Source: Amycolatopsis circi
GTDB taxonomy: Bacteria; Actinomycetota; Actinomycetes; Mycobacteriales; Pseudonocardiaceae
Assembly (NCBI RefSeq): GCF_003385235.1
Contig: NZ_PQIA01000003.1
Location: 1-64,000, forward strand
Length of the DNA: 64,000 nucleotides
Reading direction: 5' to 3'
The notes under the pieces were generated by a model that did not search any database, had not been told where the DNA came from, and was given only the letters and a program-made list of their open reading frames with translations. The translations under genes and the position numbers were made by a program. Shown piece after piece: positions 44,534-53,965 of the stretch. Numbering within the stretch: position 1 is the first letter of the stretch; the number at the start of each line of letters is the position of its first letter.

Positions 44534-45307
44534 GTGCACATCGAACGACACGACCAGGTCGCTCTTCTCCGGTTCGGCAATCCGGACGACCGCTCGCGGT
44601 GGAGCCACCGCGCGGAGACCGACTACCTCGACACTCTGGTCAGCCTTGAGGCGGATCCGACGGTACGGGTCATCGTCCTCACCGGCGCCAGCGCGGACTT
44701 CTGCGCCGGTCCGGAGCTGGACTCGCTCACCTCGCACGCGGTCCGCGATCCGCGAGGCGACGACTTCCCCCGGATGATCGCGAAGCCGATCATCGCCGCC
44801 GTCGACGGGGGCTGCCACGGCATCGGTCTCTCCCTCGCCCTGATGTGCGATCTCCGGGTGGCTTCCGGAACCACCCGGATGTCGACCGGGTTCGCTTCGG
44901 TCGGCCTTGTCGCCGAACACGGGGTTCCCTGGCTGCTGCAACGCATCTGCGGCCACGGGGTCGCCGCCGATTTGCTGTTCACCGATCGCCGGATCGACGG
45001 GGCCGAGGCTCGCCAGCTCGGGATCGTGCAGTACCTCGCCGAGGAAGGCACCGCGCTCGACGAGGCGATGGCCCTGGCCGCGCGGATGGCGGGACGGCTT
45101 TCGCCGCTCTCCCTCGGCGTGATCAAGCATCAGCTCAACAACGAGTGCACCGGCGACCTGCACGAGACCGTCGTGCGCGGCGAAGAGCTGGTCCAGCGCG
45201 TCTCGGCACAAGGCGACTTCGACGAGGCGATCGCCGCGCTCCGGGAGCACCGCGCTCCGGCCCTTGCCCCGCTGGACCCCGCTGTCCTGCGCAAGGTGCT
45301 CGGCTGA
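44534..45307 (+). CDS. Enoyl-CoA hydratase-like protein
   Basis: 257 residues from a GTG (GAAGGAGT upstream, 11 nt after the Rid stop). Crotonase features are VRVIVLTGASADFCAGPELDSL, AAVDGGCHGIGLSLALMCDLRVAS and FASVGLVAEHGVPWLLQRICG. The VAEHG segment keeps a Glu typical of hydratases. Last gene of the operon, followed by a palindromic repeat that may stop transcription from both sides. Confidence 0.88.
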   Translation: MHIERHDQVALLRFGNPDDRSRWSHRAETDYLDTLVSLEADPTVRVIVLTGASADFCAGPELDSLTSHAVRDPRGDDFPRMIAKPIIAAVDGGCHGIGLSLALMCDLRVASGTTRMSTGFASVGLVAEHGVPWLLQRICGHGVAADLLFTDRRIDGAEARQLGIVQYLAEEGTALDEAMALAARMAGRLSPLSLGVIKHQLNNECTGDLHETVVRGEELVQRVSAQGDFDEAIAALREHRAPALAPLDPAVLRKVLG

Positions 45308-45648
45308 CCCAGGTCCGTGAGGGACTCTGATTCCCCATGCCAGGGACTTAAGGCGGCGCTGTGGGTGCGGTTCGAAGTGTGCCTGTCCTGGTCGTGGGGG
45401 TTGGCGAGGCCGGCACGGGGTTTGCTGTCCGTGAGGGGAACCCTGAGGGACTCTGAGTCCCTCAGGGTTCCCCTCACGGACGCGCGGAAGCGGCTAAGTG
45501 GGCATAGGTCGGGCATTTCGGCGGAAGTGACGTCCTTTGTGGACGGTAGGTAGGCGTGAGGCCACGCCGCTTAAGTCCCTGGCATTGACTCTGCTTCCTT
45601 CAGGGTTCCCCTCACGGACAGCAAAACGCACCCGCAGCGCCGCGATGG
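45308..45648. repeat. Composite palindromic region between convergent genes
   Basis: Centred on the 53-bp palindrome at 45428-45480, the gap holds further scraps of the same words: GTCCGTGAGGGACTCTGATT near 45314 and CTTCAGGGTTCCCCTCACGG near 45599. It also holds an inverted pair of GCCAGGGACTTAAGGCGGC (45339-45357) and GCCGCTTAAGTCCCTGGC (45566-45583). It looks like several partial or rearranged copies of one non-coding repeat. Confidence 0.7.
45428..45480. repeat. 53-bp near-perfect palindrome, copy 1
   Basis: Two 26-nt arms beginning TCCGTGAGGGGAACCCTGAG pair perfectly around one central base. An identical copy lies at 55940-55992. Each sits between the 3' ends of two convergent genes, which suits a bidirectional terminator or a REP-like element. 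Confidence 0.85.
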
Positions 45649-46635
45649 TCAGCCGGCGGCGAGTGCGGTGGGCGGATGCAGTCCCGGCGGCAACGCCCGC
45701 AGCCCTTGCACGGCGTGCAGCATCCGCGCGGCAGTACCGGGATAAGGATCGACCGGAGCACTAACCCGCACCAGCAGCTCGCTGGCGTCTCCGCCGGTCA
45801 GGGTCAGGATCACGTCGGTCTCCCCGGTGCCCTGCCTCGCCGCCGGATCCGCGAAACCGGCCCAGCTGAGCCGAAGCCGCTCGGTCTCGCCGTCCGACAC
45901 GACGACGCTCTGGTCGAAACCCTCGACCTCGCCTCGGCGCACCTCGATGCCGCCGACGGTCGTGTCCGCGTCGGCGGCGACCAGGCCGCCCGTGGAGACC
46001 GGTTCCCGATCGCCGAGGCCGAGGGAGTCGGCGATGAGGCGGGCCGATTCGCGCAGCAAGGCATCCACACGTGCCGACGCACCCGCGGCCGTCGTGCCGA
46101 TGCCGAGTTCCTGTGCGAGGACGTCGCGGCCCCACGAGGAGATGTTCGAGACGCGTTCGCCGCGGACGGAGACCGGTGCGGGCAGACCGCTCGTGAGAAG
46201 CGCGGGCAGCACGTCGAGCCACAGCCCGGGGATCATGCCGGTTCCCACCATCCGCGATCCCGATTCGCGTGCCGCCTTCTCGATCCGGTCGCGGACCTCC
46301 GGCGCCAGCGCCGAACGCGGATCGACGAAGCACGCGTGCACCTGGTCGACACCGGCGGCGGTGCAGGAGGCCAGAACCTGTTCGTGGCGCTCGCCGGTGA
46401 GACCGGCGTACAGGAGGACATCGATCTCGCCACTGCGCAGAGCGGCCTCCAGATCCGCGGTCGCCAGTACGCCGACGGGCGCTTGTCCGGTCAGTTCCCC
46501 GATGTCCTTGCCCGCCTTGTCAGGCGAATGCACCACGGCGGTCGTCAACCGGAACGGGATGTGCGGCAGCGCGGCGACCAGTTCGGCGGCGGTGCGCCCG
46601 GTGCCGTAGATGCCAACGCGCGGGAGAGTTCTCAT
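45649..46635 (-). CDS. DapB-like NAD(P)-dependent reductase
   Basis: 328 residues. The N-terminal nucleotide fold is RVGIYGTGRTAAELVAALP. The body follows dihydrodipicolinate reductase/diaminopentanoate dehydrogenase-like proteins: LATADLEAALRSGEIDVLLYAGL, VGTGMIPGLWLDVLPALL. Family members act on imines or amino acids. The ATG at 46635 is preceded by an in-frame GTG directly adjacent, so the start could be either. Divergent from the amine oxidase genes and sharing motif site 6 (35 nt away). It may reduce or form an imine linked to amine oxidation. Confidence 0.75.
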   Translation of the reverse strand: MRTLPRVGIYGTGRTAAELVAALPHIPFRLTTAVVHSPDKAGKDIGELTGQAPVGVLATADLEAALRSGEIDVLLYAGLTGERHEQVLASCTAAGVDQVHACFVDPRSALAPEVRDRIEKAARESGSRMVGTGMIPGLWLDVLPALLTSGLPAPVSVRGERVSNISSWGRDVLAQELGIGTTAAGASARVDALLRESARLIADSLGLGDREPVSTGGLVAADADTTVGGIEVRRGEVEGFDQSVVVSDGETERLRLSWAGFADPAARQGTGETDVILTLTGGDASELLVRVSAPVDPYPGTAARMLHAVQGLRALPPGLHPPTALAAG

Positions 46636-46670
46636 CACGCCAGCATGCTGGCCGGGCACGCCGGATTCAT

Positions 46671-46683
46671 CCCCCAGCTGGGC
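46671..46683 (+). promoter_or_regulatory. Island motif site 6 (CCCCCAGCTGGGC)
   Basis: Exact fit with a CCCAGCTGGG palindromic core. It ends 53 nt before the amine oxidase ATG (46737) and begins 35 nt from the leftward DapB-like start. Confidence 0.65.
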
Positions 46684-46736
46684 GCCGTTGATTCCTCGTG
46701 CGCGCACGGCGGCGAGGCCTCTCAGATCATCGGAAG

Positions 46737-48071
46737 ATGCAGAACTCACAAGAGGTTCCGCCACCGGTCGTCGTCGTCGGAGCCGGGCTCGCCGGACTGA
46801 CCGCGGCCAAGACGCTGGCCGACGCCGGTATCGACGTGACCGTGCTCGAGGCGCGCGACCGGGTCGGCGGGCGCACGTTCACCGTCACCGACGGTTTCGC
46901 GGACGGCCAGCACGGCGACCTCGGCGGCGAGTTGATCACCGAGGATTACCGCGCTCTCACGGCACTCTGCGGCGACCTCGGCGTCGAACTGTCGGCTCCG
47001 GTCCGGATCGAACGGCCCGACCTCCCCGAAGGAGCGAGCCCGGCTGCCGGCTACCTGGCCGAGGGACGCTTGATCGTCGACGGGGAAATTCTCACCGGAA
47101 ATCGTTTCAGGCAAGCGGAAACCGAGATCCACACCGCACTGGCGTCCTTTCCGCCGGCACCGCACGAGGTCCTCGAACAGTGGACGCGCCGCGCCGGGCT
47201 GAGCGACCTGGCGCGAGCCGCGCTTTCCGGATTCGGCCGCATGCCCACCCAGTACGACGCCTTCCAGGTCGACAGCCACTACCTCACTCACGCTCACATC
47301 GGCGAGATCCGGCGCGTCGTCGGAGGCAGCCAGCGCCTCGCCGACGCCCTCGCCGCGACGGTGAACGTGCGGCTGGAAGCGCCGGTTCGCGCGATCCGCC
47401 AGTCCGGAGGAACCGTTGCGGTGGAACTGGAATCCGGCGAACGCTTCGCGGCAGGCCACGTGGTCGTCGCGGTCTCGCCCTTCGTGCTGCCGACACTCGG
47501 CTTCGACCCGCCGTTGCCCGCGGATCTCACCGGGGCGCTGACCGCCCTCCAGCGAGCGTCAGGCGGGAAGGTGATCGCTCAGTACTCCGAAGGCGATTCG
47601 GTCCGTGCCGCGTTGTCCCGCGCGGTCTTCACGGACGGTCCGGTCAACACGGCGTGGGTCAGCAATCCTTATGTCACAACGGGTCCTGCCGTCGTGAGCG
47701 GCTTCGTGTGCGGCGAGAACCGATACGTCCTCGAGGACGAGGACCTGGCGCTGGCCGAACTCGACGCCGTCGTCGCCACCGCGATCGGCGGCCCGGTGAA
47801 CCGCTTGGCTCAGCACGTCAAGAACTGGACGGCGGATCGCTATGCGCTCGGCATCGGCGGGATGCCCAGCTTCGCCGCCCGCCGCCCGCAGATCGCCGTC
47901 CTGGCCACCCCTGAACGGCGCGTGCACCTCGCCGGCGACTTCACCGACGTCTCGCTCTGCGCGACGATGGAAGGTGCGGTCCGTTCGGGTCTCCGCGCCG
48001 CCGGCGAGGTACTGCGGGCGCCAGCACGCGTGTCCCTCGACTACATCGACCGGAAGCTGGTGCGCGCATGA
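46737..48071 (+). CDS. Flavin-containing amine oxidase 1
   Basis: 444 residues of the monoamine oxidase/polyamine oxidase family. The FAD motif is VVVVGAGLAGLTAAKTLADAGIDVTVLEARDRVGGRTF. A conserved Lys lies in SGGKVIAQY (the water-binding Lys of MAO-like enzymes). The C-terminal FAD segment is VHLAGDFTDVSLCATMEGAVRSG, where the usual AGE reads AGD. It should oxidise a primary or secondary amine to an imine with H2O2 release, or act as a dehydrogenase. Start codons of the two oxidase genes overlap by ATGA, so they may form a heteromer. Confidence 0.88.
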   Translation: MQNSQEVPPPVVVVGAGLAGLTAAKTLADAGIDVTVLEARDRVGGRTFTVTDGFADGQHGDLGGELITEDYRALTALCGDLGVELSAPVRIERPDLPEGASPAAGYLAEGRLIVDGEILTGNRFRQAETEIHTALASFPPAPHEVLEQWTRRAGLSDLARAALSGFGRMPTQYDAFQVDSHYLTHAHIGEIRRVVGGSQRLADALAATVNVRLEAPVRAIRQSGGTVAVELESGERFAAGHVVVAVSPFVLPTLGFDPPLPADLTGALTALQRASGGKVIAQYSEGDSVRAALSRAVFTDGPVNTAWVSNPYVTTGPAVVSGFVCGENRYVLEDEDLALAELDAVVATAIGGPVNRLAQHVKNWTADRYALGIGGMPSFAARRPQIAVLATPERRVHLAGDFTDVSLCATMEGAVRSGLRAAGEVLRAPARVSLDYIDRKLVRA

Positions 48072-49360
48072 GGACCATAGTCATCGGCGCCGGACCGGCC
48101 GGACTCGCCGCCGCACGTTCGCTGGCCGGCCGGGGCGAGGAGGTCGTCGTCCTCGAAGCACAGCCGTACGTCGGCGGCCGTACCCGGTCGGATCGCGAGC
48201 GACTGCTGCACGGCCAGCCCGCCGACCTCGGCGGCTCGTTCATCGACCTCGGGCAGGACGAACTGCTGCGCACCTGCGCCGAACTCGGCGTCGCCCTGAC
48301 CCCGCAGCTCGCGCTGCTGCGTGCGGACCCGGACGGACGCTTCTCCGCCGCCTCGTCCTTGCGCAACACCACTGTCGTCGACGGACGGCGCTTGCCCGAC
48401 GCTGATCGCGACCAGGTCGCCGACGAGGTCAGGGCAGCCCTCGACGCCTGCCCGCCGGACCCGAGCGAACTCGTCCCCGCCTGGGCGGCCCGGGCCGGGC
48501 TGAGCCCACTGGCGCGTCGGCTCTTCCGCGCCCTGACCGGATTCAACCCGGTCCACGACGATTCGCAGATCCAGATGAGCATGGTCGAGCCGCCCCACGT
48601 CGGCAAGGTGTGCTGGATGATGGCCGACGGCACCGACGCCATGGCAAGGGCGATGAGCGAAGGGCTCGACGTCCGCCTTCGCCACGTCGTGCGCGCAGTC
48701 CGGCGCACCGGCCGCGAAATCACCGTGGAGACCGACCGCGGCGATTTCCCCGCGCGCGATGTGATCGTCGCCGTTCCGGTGACGCCGACGCTGCGCATCG
48801 GCTTCGCTCCGGTCCTGCCCGCGTGGAAGACCGAGGCGCTGCTCGCCACCCCGATGGCCCAGGGCGGCAAGGTGATCGGGCAGTACGCCGACGGCGCCGA
48901 GCTGTTCGAGAAGGTCGGCACCGGCATCATGAGCGACGGCCCGATCTCTCTCGTCTGGGCCCGGCCGGTCGGCCCGGAGGATTCGGTCGTCCTGCTCGGT
49001 CTCGCGGCCGATCGCGGCGACGGTTTCCTCCGCGGCGAAGAGTCGGCGCTCGCTGCCCTGGACGTCATCGTGTCAGCCGTGCTCGGCCGGCCCGCGCGCC
49101 GGCTCGCGGGGATCGTGAAGGACTGGTCCCTGGAACCCTTCGCCGGCGGAGTGGTTTCTTCGCTGCTCGGCGACTTCCCGCGTCTCCCAAGCCTGCTGGC
49201 CCAGAGCGTCGGTCCCGTCCACTTCGCCGGCGAGCACACCGCGGACATGTGGGCGACCGGCATGGACGGCGCGCTGCGGTCCGGCAAGAGGGCCGCCGAC
49301 CAGGTCCTGTCGCGGCGGTCCACGGCCGCGATCGCGGCGCACGCCAAGTCGCCGGGATAG
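48068..49360 (+). CDS. Flavin-containing amine oxidase 2
   Basis: 430 residues: TIVIGAGPAGLAAARSLAGRGEEVVVLEAQPYVGGRT, Lys in QGGKVIGQYADG, and the C-terminal VHFAGEHTADMWATGMDGALRSGKRAA. All MAO-family FAD contacts are intact, unlike the slightly altered first copy. It overlaps the upstream oxidase gene by 4 bp and is followed 39 nt later by the large LuxR-type regulator. Two unequal amine oxidases in one unit may act on successive C-N bonds or as two subunits. Confidence 0.9.
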   Translation: MRTIVIGAGPAGLAAARSLAGRGEEVVVLEAQPYVGGRTRSDRERLLHGQPADLGGSFIDLGQDELLRTCAELGVALTPQLALLRADPDGRFSAASSLRNTTVVDGRRLPDADRDQVADEVRAALDACPPDPSELVPAWAARAGLSPLARRLFRALTGFNPVHDDSQIQMSMVEPPHVGKVCWMMADGTDAMARAMSEGLDVRLRHVVRAVRRTGREITVETDRGDFPARDVIVAVPVTPTLRIGFAPVLPAWKTEALLATPMAQGGKVIGQYADGAELFEKVGTGIMSDGPISLVWARPVGPEDSVVLLGLAADRGDGFLRGEESALAALDVIVSAVLGRPARRLAGIVKDWSLEPFAGGVVSSLLGDFPRLPSLLAQSVGPVHFAGEHTADMWATGMDGALRSGKRAADQVLSRRSTAAIAAHAKSPG

Positions 49361-49399
49361 GCTCGCCACGATCTCCCAGCCGCTCGTGAAGGATGTGAC

Positions 49400-51721
49400 G
49401 TGGACGCTCCGCCAGCTTCCGGGCCGACCCGTGGATCGGCCCCGAACTTGCCCGCGGAGATCACGAGCTTCGTCGGCCGGCGCAACGACCTCGCCGCGAT
49501 CCGGCAGATCTTCTCGACGACCCGGCTGGTCACGCTCACCGGGATCGGCGGCGTCGGCAAGACCCGGCTGGCCCTGCGCGCCGCCGACGAGATGAAACGC
49601 GCCCTCGCCGACGGCGTCTGTCTCGTCTCGCTGGCGGCTCTCTCGGAGCCCGCCCTGGTCCCCCAGACCGTCGCCGACGCGTTGCGGATCCGGGAGCAGC
49701 CCAAGTTCGGGGTCGCGGCGGCGCTGGCCGAGCATCTCGGCCCCCGGCAGATGCTCCTCGTCCTGGACAACTGCGAGCACCTCGTGGACGCCACCGCGAA
49801 CCTGATCGACCAGATCCTGAAGGCGGCGCCCGGCGTGCGGATCCTGGCGACGAGCCGCCAAGCGCTGCGCATCGACGGCGAGACTGTCTACCCGGTGACA
49901 CCCTTCCTGGCGCCGGATCCCTCGGCTCGCCTCGATCCGGGCAGCGCGAGCCACTACCCGTCCGTCGCGCTCTTCGCCGATCGCGCCGCGGCGGTCGTTC
50001 CGGGGTTCGCCGTCACCGAAGAAATCGAGACCGCGGTCATCCGGCTGTGCCACCGCCTCGAAGGCATCCCGCTCGCGATCGAACTGGCCGCGGTGCAGCT
50101 TCGCGTCCTCACCGTCGAGGAACTCGCGGACCGCCTCGACGACCGGTTCCAGCTGCTGCGCTCCGGATACCGCAATGTGCCCCAGCGCCACCAGACTCTT
50201 CGCGCACTCGTCGACTGGAGCCACGACCTCTGCACTCCGGCAGAGCGGCTGCTGTGGGCTCGCGCCTCCGTCTTCGCCGGCGGCTTCTCCCTCGCCGCGC
50301 TGGAAGAGGTCTGCGCCGACGACGCCCTCCCGGCCGCCGCGCTCCTCGACACGCTGACTGGTCTGGTCGAGAAGTCGATCGTCCTTCGCGAAGACCACGG
50401 GAGCCACGCGCGCTTCCGCATGCTCGACACGATCCGCGAGTACGCCACGGCGCTGGTGCTGGAATCCGCGGAGGCCGAGGTCCTCGCCCGCCGCCACCGC
50501 GACTGGATCGCGAACCTGGTGGAGACCGCGACCGCCGCGTGGGCCGGTTCCGAGCAAGAGCGATGGGCCCGTCGGCTCCAGCTCGACCACGCCAACATCC
50601 GCCTCGCCCTCGAGTACTGCATGGCCCGGCCGGAAGAGGCCGAGACCGGTGTCCGGATCGTCGCCCAGCCGTGGTTCTGGGCAGCGATGGACCATCTCAA
50701 CGAAGCCCAGCTCTGGCTCGACCGTGCGTTGAACATGCTGTCGTCCCCTTCTCACGAGCATGCGTGGGCACTGGCGACGCGCGGCTACATCGCCGCCTTC
50801 CAAGGCGACGAGGAGAAGCTCGCCGAACTGCCCGAGCGAGCACGCGCCATGGCAGTGAGCCTCGACGACCTCGCCGCGCTGGCGCTCTCCAACCACGTCA
50901 TGGGATTTCGCACGTCGATCGAACACGGCGACATCCGTGCCGCGATCCCGTTGTTCACCGAGGCGCTCCGCCAGTACGACGAATCCGGGATACGCGGCCA
51001 GTTCCACGACAGCGTCGTCGTCGAACTCGCCGTGACCCACATCGCCCTCCAGGAGTACGACCGCGCCGAGGAACTGACCGAGGACATGTTCCTGCGCTGC
51101 ACCGCCGCCGGCGAGCGGTGGAATCTGTCCTACTCTCTGTGGCTGCGCGCCCTGATCGTGCTCCTGCGCGACGATGACGCCGCCTCCGCCGAGAGCAACC
51201 TCCTCGAAGCCCTCCGGATCAAGCGCGTCTTCCGCGACACCCTCGGCTTCGCGCTCACTCTCGAGGTCGTGTCCTGGACGGCGGCGCGGACCGGGGAAGC
51301 CGAACGCGCCGCCGTGATCATCGGGAGCACCGACCAGATCTGGCGAACCGTGGGCGCCCGCCAGTTCGTCGGCCTGCGCCGCCGTTTCGAGGCGGAAGCG
51401 CGCGCCCGGATCGGAGACACCGCGTTCGGCGCCGCCCGGGCGCGCGGCAGCCGGCTGAGTGTCGAGGAGACGGTCGCGTACGCACTGCGCGAGACGCCTT
51501 CGAGCGGCGCTTCCGATACGTCCGCCAATCCCCTGACCCGGCGCGAGCGCGAGGTCGCCGACCTCATCGCGGACGGGCTGTCCAACAAGGAAATCGCCGC
51601 ACAACTGGTGATCTCGCTCCGGACGGCGGAGGGGCACGTGGAGAAGATCCTTGCCAAGCAGGGCTTCAAGACCCGGACCCAGATCGCCGCCTGGGTGACC
51701 CGCCACCGCGCGGGCGCCTGA
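49400..51721 (+). CDS. LuxR-type regulator with NB-ARC ATPase and TPR domains
   Basis: 773 residues from a GTG. The ATPase has Walker A GIGGVGKT (48-55), Walker B LLVLDNCEHL and ILATSRQALRI. A long helical TPR-like middle follows. The C-terminal LuxR HTH (about 709-765) is NPLTRREREVADLIADGLSNKEIAAQLVISLRTAEGHVEKILAKQGFKTRTQ. This is the ATPase-LuxR plan common in Mycobacterium and Amycolatopsis for catabolic or redox regulation. It is last in the amine oxidase operon behind motif site 6. It would be positively autoregulated if it binds that site. Prime candidate for the island's activator. Confidence 0.88.
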   Translation: MDAPPASGPTRGSAPNLPAEITSFVGRRNDLAAIRQIFSTTRLVTLTGIGGVGKTRLALRAADEMKRALADGVCLVSLAALSEPALVPQTVADALRIREQPKFGVAAALAEHLGPRQMLLVLDNCEHLVDATANLIDQILKAAPGVRILATSRQALRIDGETVYPVTPFLAPDPSARLDPGSASHYPSVALFADRAAAVVPGFAVTEEIETAVIRLCHRLEGIPLAIELAAVQLRVLTVEELADRLDDRFQLLRSGYRNVPQRHQTLRALVDWSHDLCTPAERLLWARASVFAGGFSLAALEEVCADDALPAAALLDTLTGLVEKSIVLREDHGSHARFRMLDTIREYATALVLESAEAEVLARRHRDWIANLVETATAAWAGSEQERWARRLQLDHANIRLALEYCMARPEEAETGVRIVAQPWFWAAMDHLNEAQLWLDRALNMLSSPSHEHAWALATRGYIAAFQGDEEKLAELPERARAMAVSLDDLAALALSNHVMGFRTSIEHGDIRAAIPLFTEALRQYDESGIRGQFHDSVVVELAVTHIALQEYDRAEELTEDMFLRCTAAGERWNLSYSLWLRALIVLLRDDDAASAESNLLEALRIKRVFRDTLGFALTLEVVSWTAARTGEAERAAVIIGSTDQIWRTVGARQFVGLRRRFEAEARARIGDTAFGAARARGSRLSVEETVAYALRETPSSGASDTSANPLTRREREVADLIADGLSNKEIAAQLVISLRTAEGHVEKILAKQGFKTRTQIAAWVTRHRAGA

Positions 51722-51759
51722 CCCGGGCCCCGGCCGCCGGGCGCCCGAACCACTGATCA

Positions 51760-51787
51760 GCCGGGGCTTCGGGCCCGCTTCCCCGGC
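51760..51787 (+). terminator. Hairpin after the LuxR/NB-ARC gene
   Basis: GCCGGGG, a 14-nt loop, CCCCGGC, 38 nt after the stop. Short arms and no T-run, so only tentative. Confidence 0.4.
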
Positions 51788-51831
51788 CGCGTCCTCTGTG
51801 GACTGACGGCCGCCCGGAGCCCCGTCCTCCT

Positions 51832-51844
51832 CCCCCACGTGGGC
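51832..51844 (+). promoter_or_regulatory. Island motif site 7 (CCCCCACGTGGGC)
   Basis: Exact fit with a CCCACGTGGG core. It ends 89 nt before the GTG of the ABC binding protein gene at 51934. Confidence 0.65.
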
Positions 51845-51933
51845 TAACAATATTCGCACCGCCGAGAACGGACCGCCGGCCGGGCGCATCGTCTGTCTTC
51901 CTTCACCGTGTATCCCGAAGCAAAGGGTGGACC

Positions 51934-53010
51934 GTGACTATCAAACCCAAGTCCGCGCTCGCTGTGCTGTGCGCGCTGAGTTTCGTGTCGGTCGCCGCGT
52001 GCGGTTCGCCGACAAGCCAAGACGCCAACGCAGGCGACAGCCTCTCCGGGCAGCAGCTGGTTTACGTGAATTACGGCGGCGACACCCTGAAGGCCGCCCA
52101 GGCGGCCTGGCTGGACCCCTTCGCGAAGAAGACCGGCGTCCGGATCGCGACCGATTCGCCGTCGGATCCGGCGAAGGTCAAGGCCATGGTGCAAGCCGGA
52201 AACACCACGTGGGACGCCATCGACATCGATTCCGTGTCCGGCGCGGAAGGATGCGGGTCGCTGTACGCGAAACGTTCCGAACTCGGCGTGGACGTCAAGG
52301 ATGTCGCTCCCCAGTACGTGACCGACGAGTGCGGCGTGCCGATCATGGTGCAGGCCGTGGGGCTCGTCTACAACACCAAGAAGTTCGGCGGCAACCCGCC
52401 GACGAAGATCACCGACTTCATGGACGTCCAGAAGTACCCGGGCAAGCGGCTCGTCTTCAACTACGCGCCCGGCAGCATCGACCCGCTGCTGCTGGCGGAC
52501 GGCGTGGCTCCGGACAAGCTCTACCCGCTGGACACGACCCGAGCCGCCGCGGCGATCAAGAAGCTGGGCGGCAACCTGACGCTCGACTCCACACTGGCGC
52601 AGGAGGCCCAAGGGCTCGAGTCGGGAGACTTCTCGATGTGCCTGTGCTACCTCGGCCGCGCCGCCTTGTCGGCCCAGAAGGGCGCCCCGGTCGACGTCGT
52701 GTGGGACAAAGCGTGGGAAGGCTGGGACGCCGTCTACGCCGTCAAGGGCTCGAAATCCCCGCAGGCCCAGGCCGCGCTCATGAACTTCATCGCGACGCCG
52801 GCCGCCCAGAGTGCGTTCACCGAGCAACTGCCCTACGGCCCGACGACGCCCTCGGCCAAGCCCGACGTTCCGGCCGACCTGAAGAAGTGGTTGCCCCAGA
52901 ACAACATCGACAAGATGGGCCCGCAGGGCGAAGTGGTCGCCGACATGAAGTGGTGGGTGGCGAACGCGGACAAGACTTTCGCCGCCTGGACGGCGATGAC
53001 CGCGGGCTGA
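51934..53010 (+). CDS. ABC transporter substrate-binding lipoprotein 1 (PotD/PotF-like)
   Basis: 358 residues from a GTG. The signal peptide ends in a lipobox, SVAAC (Cys23). The mature part has LVYVNYGGDTLKAAQAAWLDPF and IATDSPSDPAKVKAMVQAGNTTWDAIDID, the fold of polyamine/opine-type binding proteins of family 1. CLCYLGRAALSAQKGAPVDVVW resembles the segment lining the ligand site. It heads a complete binding protein-permease-permease-ATPase operon. Closely related to the binding protein at 58557-59636. The ligand is probably a cationic or amine-bearing compound (inference from family and neighbours). Confidence 0.9.
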   Translation: MTIKPKSALAVLCALSFVSVAACGSPTSQDANAGDSLSGQQLVYVNYGGDTLKAAQAAWLDPFAKKTGVRIATDSPSDPAKVKAMVQAGNTTWDAIDIDSVSGAEGCGSLYAKRSELGVDVKDVAPQYVTDECGVPIMVQAVGLVYNTKKFGGNPPTKITDFMDVQKYPGKRLVFNYAPGSIDPLLLADGVAPDKLYPLDTTRAAAAIKKLGGNLTLDSTLAQEAQGLESGDFSMCLCYLGRAALSAQKGAPVDVVWDKAWEGWDAVYAVKGSKSPQAQAALMNFIATPAAQSAFTEQLPYGPTTPSAKPDVPADLKKWLPQNNIDKMGPQGEVVADMKWWVANADKTFAAWTAMTAG

Positions 53011-53095
53011 GCCCGCTCCCCCACGACGCGTCCGGTCGCGGTCGTCGCACGACGACCGCGACCGGCGCCGAGCAAGGCCAAGGAGATATCCAGCG

Positions 53096-53965
53096 ATGAA
53101 TGTGCTGACAGCAGCGCTGTACCGGTCGAGATGGGTCCTCGCCGCGGCGGCGGCGATGGCTTTCCTCGCCCTGTTCTTCGTCTACCCGCTGGGCACGATG
53201 ACAGTGCGGAGCTTCACCGACTTCGTGTCCCGCGGCGACTCCGGATTCGCGAACTACCACTGGTTCTTCACCAGCGACGTGCAGTTGACCATCCTGCGCC
53301 GGACCTTCCTGACGTCCGTCTTCGTCACCGTGCTCTGCTTGGCCGTCGGGTATCCGTACGCGTATCTGATGACCGTGGTGTCCACCCGGTGGCGGATGGT
53401 GTTGCTGGCCGCCGTGCTGATGCCATTCTGGACCAGCCTGATCGTGCGCACCTACTCCTGGATCATCCTGCTCGGGGACAGCGGCCCGATCGCCAAAGCG
53501 TTGCGCGCCTTGGGATTCGGCAACGTCCGCCTGCTGGGCACGACGACGGCCGTGACCATCGGCATGGCGCAGATCATGCTGCCGTTCCTGGTTCTGCCGC
53601 TGTACTCCCAGCTGACCCAGATCGACCGGACGCTGCTGCGGGCCGCCGAGATCCACGGCTCGACGCCGCGGACCGCCTTGCGGACGGTGTACCTGCCGCT
53701 GTCGGTTCCCGGAATCACCGCCAGCAGCACCATCGTGTTCGTGCTCACGCTGGGCTTCTACTTCACGCCCGCCCTTCTCGGTTCACCCCAGAACAGCCTT
53801 CTGTCCCAGCAGATCGTGAGCCAGGTGAACTCCCAGCTGGCCTTCGGGCGCGGTGGAGCCATGGCGCTCGCACTGCTCCTCATCACCCTCCTGATCCTCG
53901 CCGGAGGCTCCCTGCTCGGACGGCCCTTCACGCGAGCGCTGGGCACGAAAAGCGAGGCGCACTGA
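53096..53965 (+). CDS. ABC transporter permease 1 (PotB-like)
   Basis: 289 residues, about six membrane helices starting RWVLAAAAAMAFLALFFVYPLG. The cytoplasmic EAA-type loop LLRAAEIHGSTPRTALRTVYLPLSVPGI couples to the ATPase. AAGGAGAT precedes the ATG. Ends one base into the next gene's ATG, so the permeases are translationally coupled. Confidence 0.92.
   Translation: MNVLTAALYRSRWVLAAAAAMAFLALFFVYPLGTMTVRSFTDFVSRGDSGFANYHWFFTSDVQLTILRRTFLTSVFVTVLCLAVGYPYAYLMTVVSTRWRMVLLAAVLMPFWTSLIVRTYSWIILLGDSGPIAKALRALGFGNVRLLGTTTAVTIGMAQIMLPFLVLPLYSQLTQIDRTLLRAAEIHGSTPRTALRTVYLPLSVPGITASSTIVFVLTLGFYFTPALLGSPQNSLLSQQIVSQVNSQLAFGRGGAMALALLLITLLILAGGSLLGRPFTRALGTKSEAH

Noticed and set aside
53018..53031. 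CCCCCACGACGCG in the gap between binding protein 1 and permease 1
   Set aside because: The left half fits the island motif but the GGGC half is absent, and the gap is internal to an operon.
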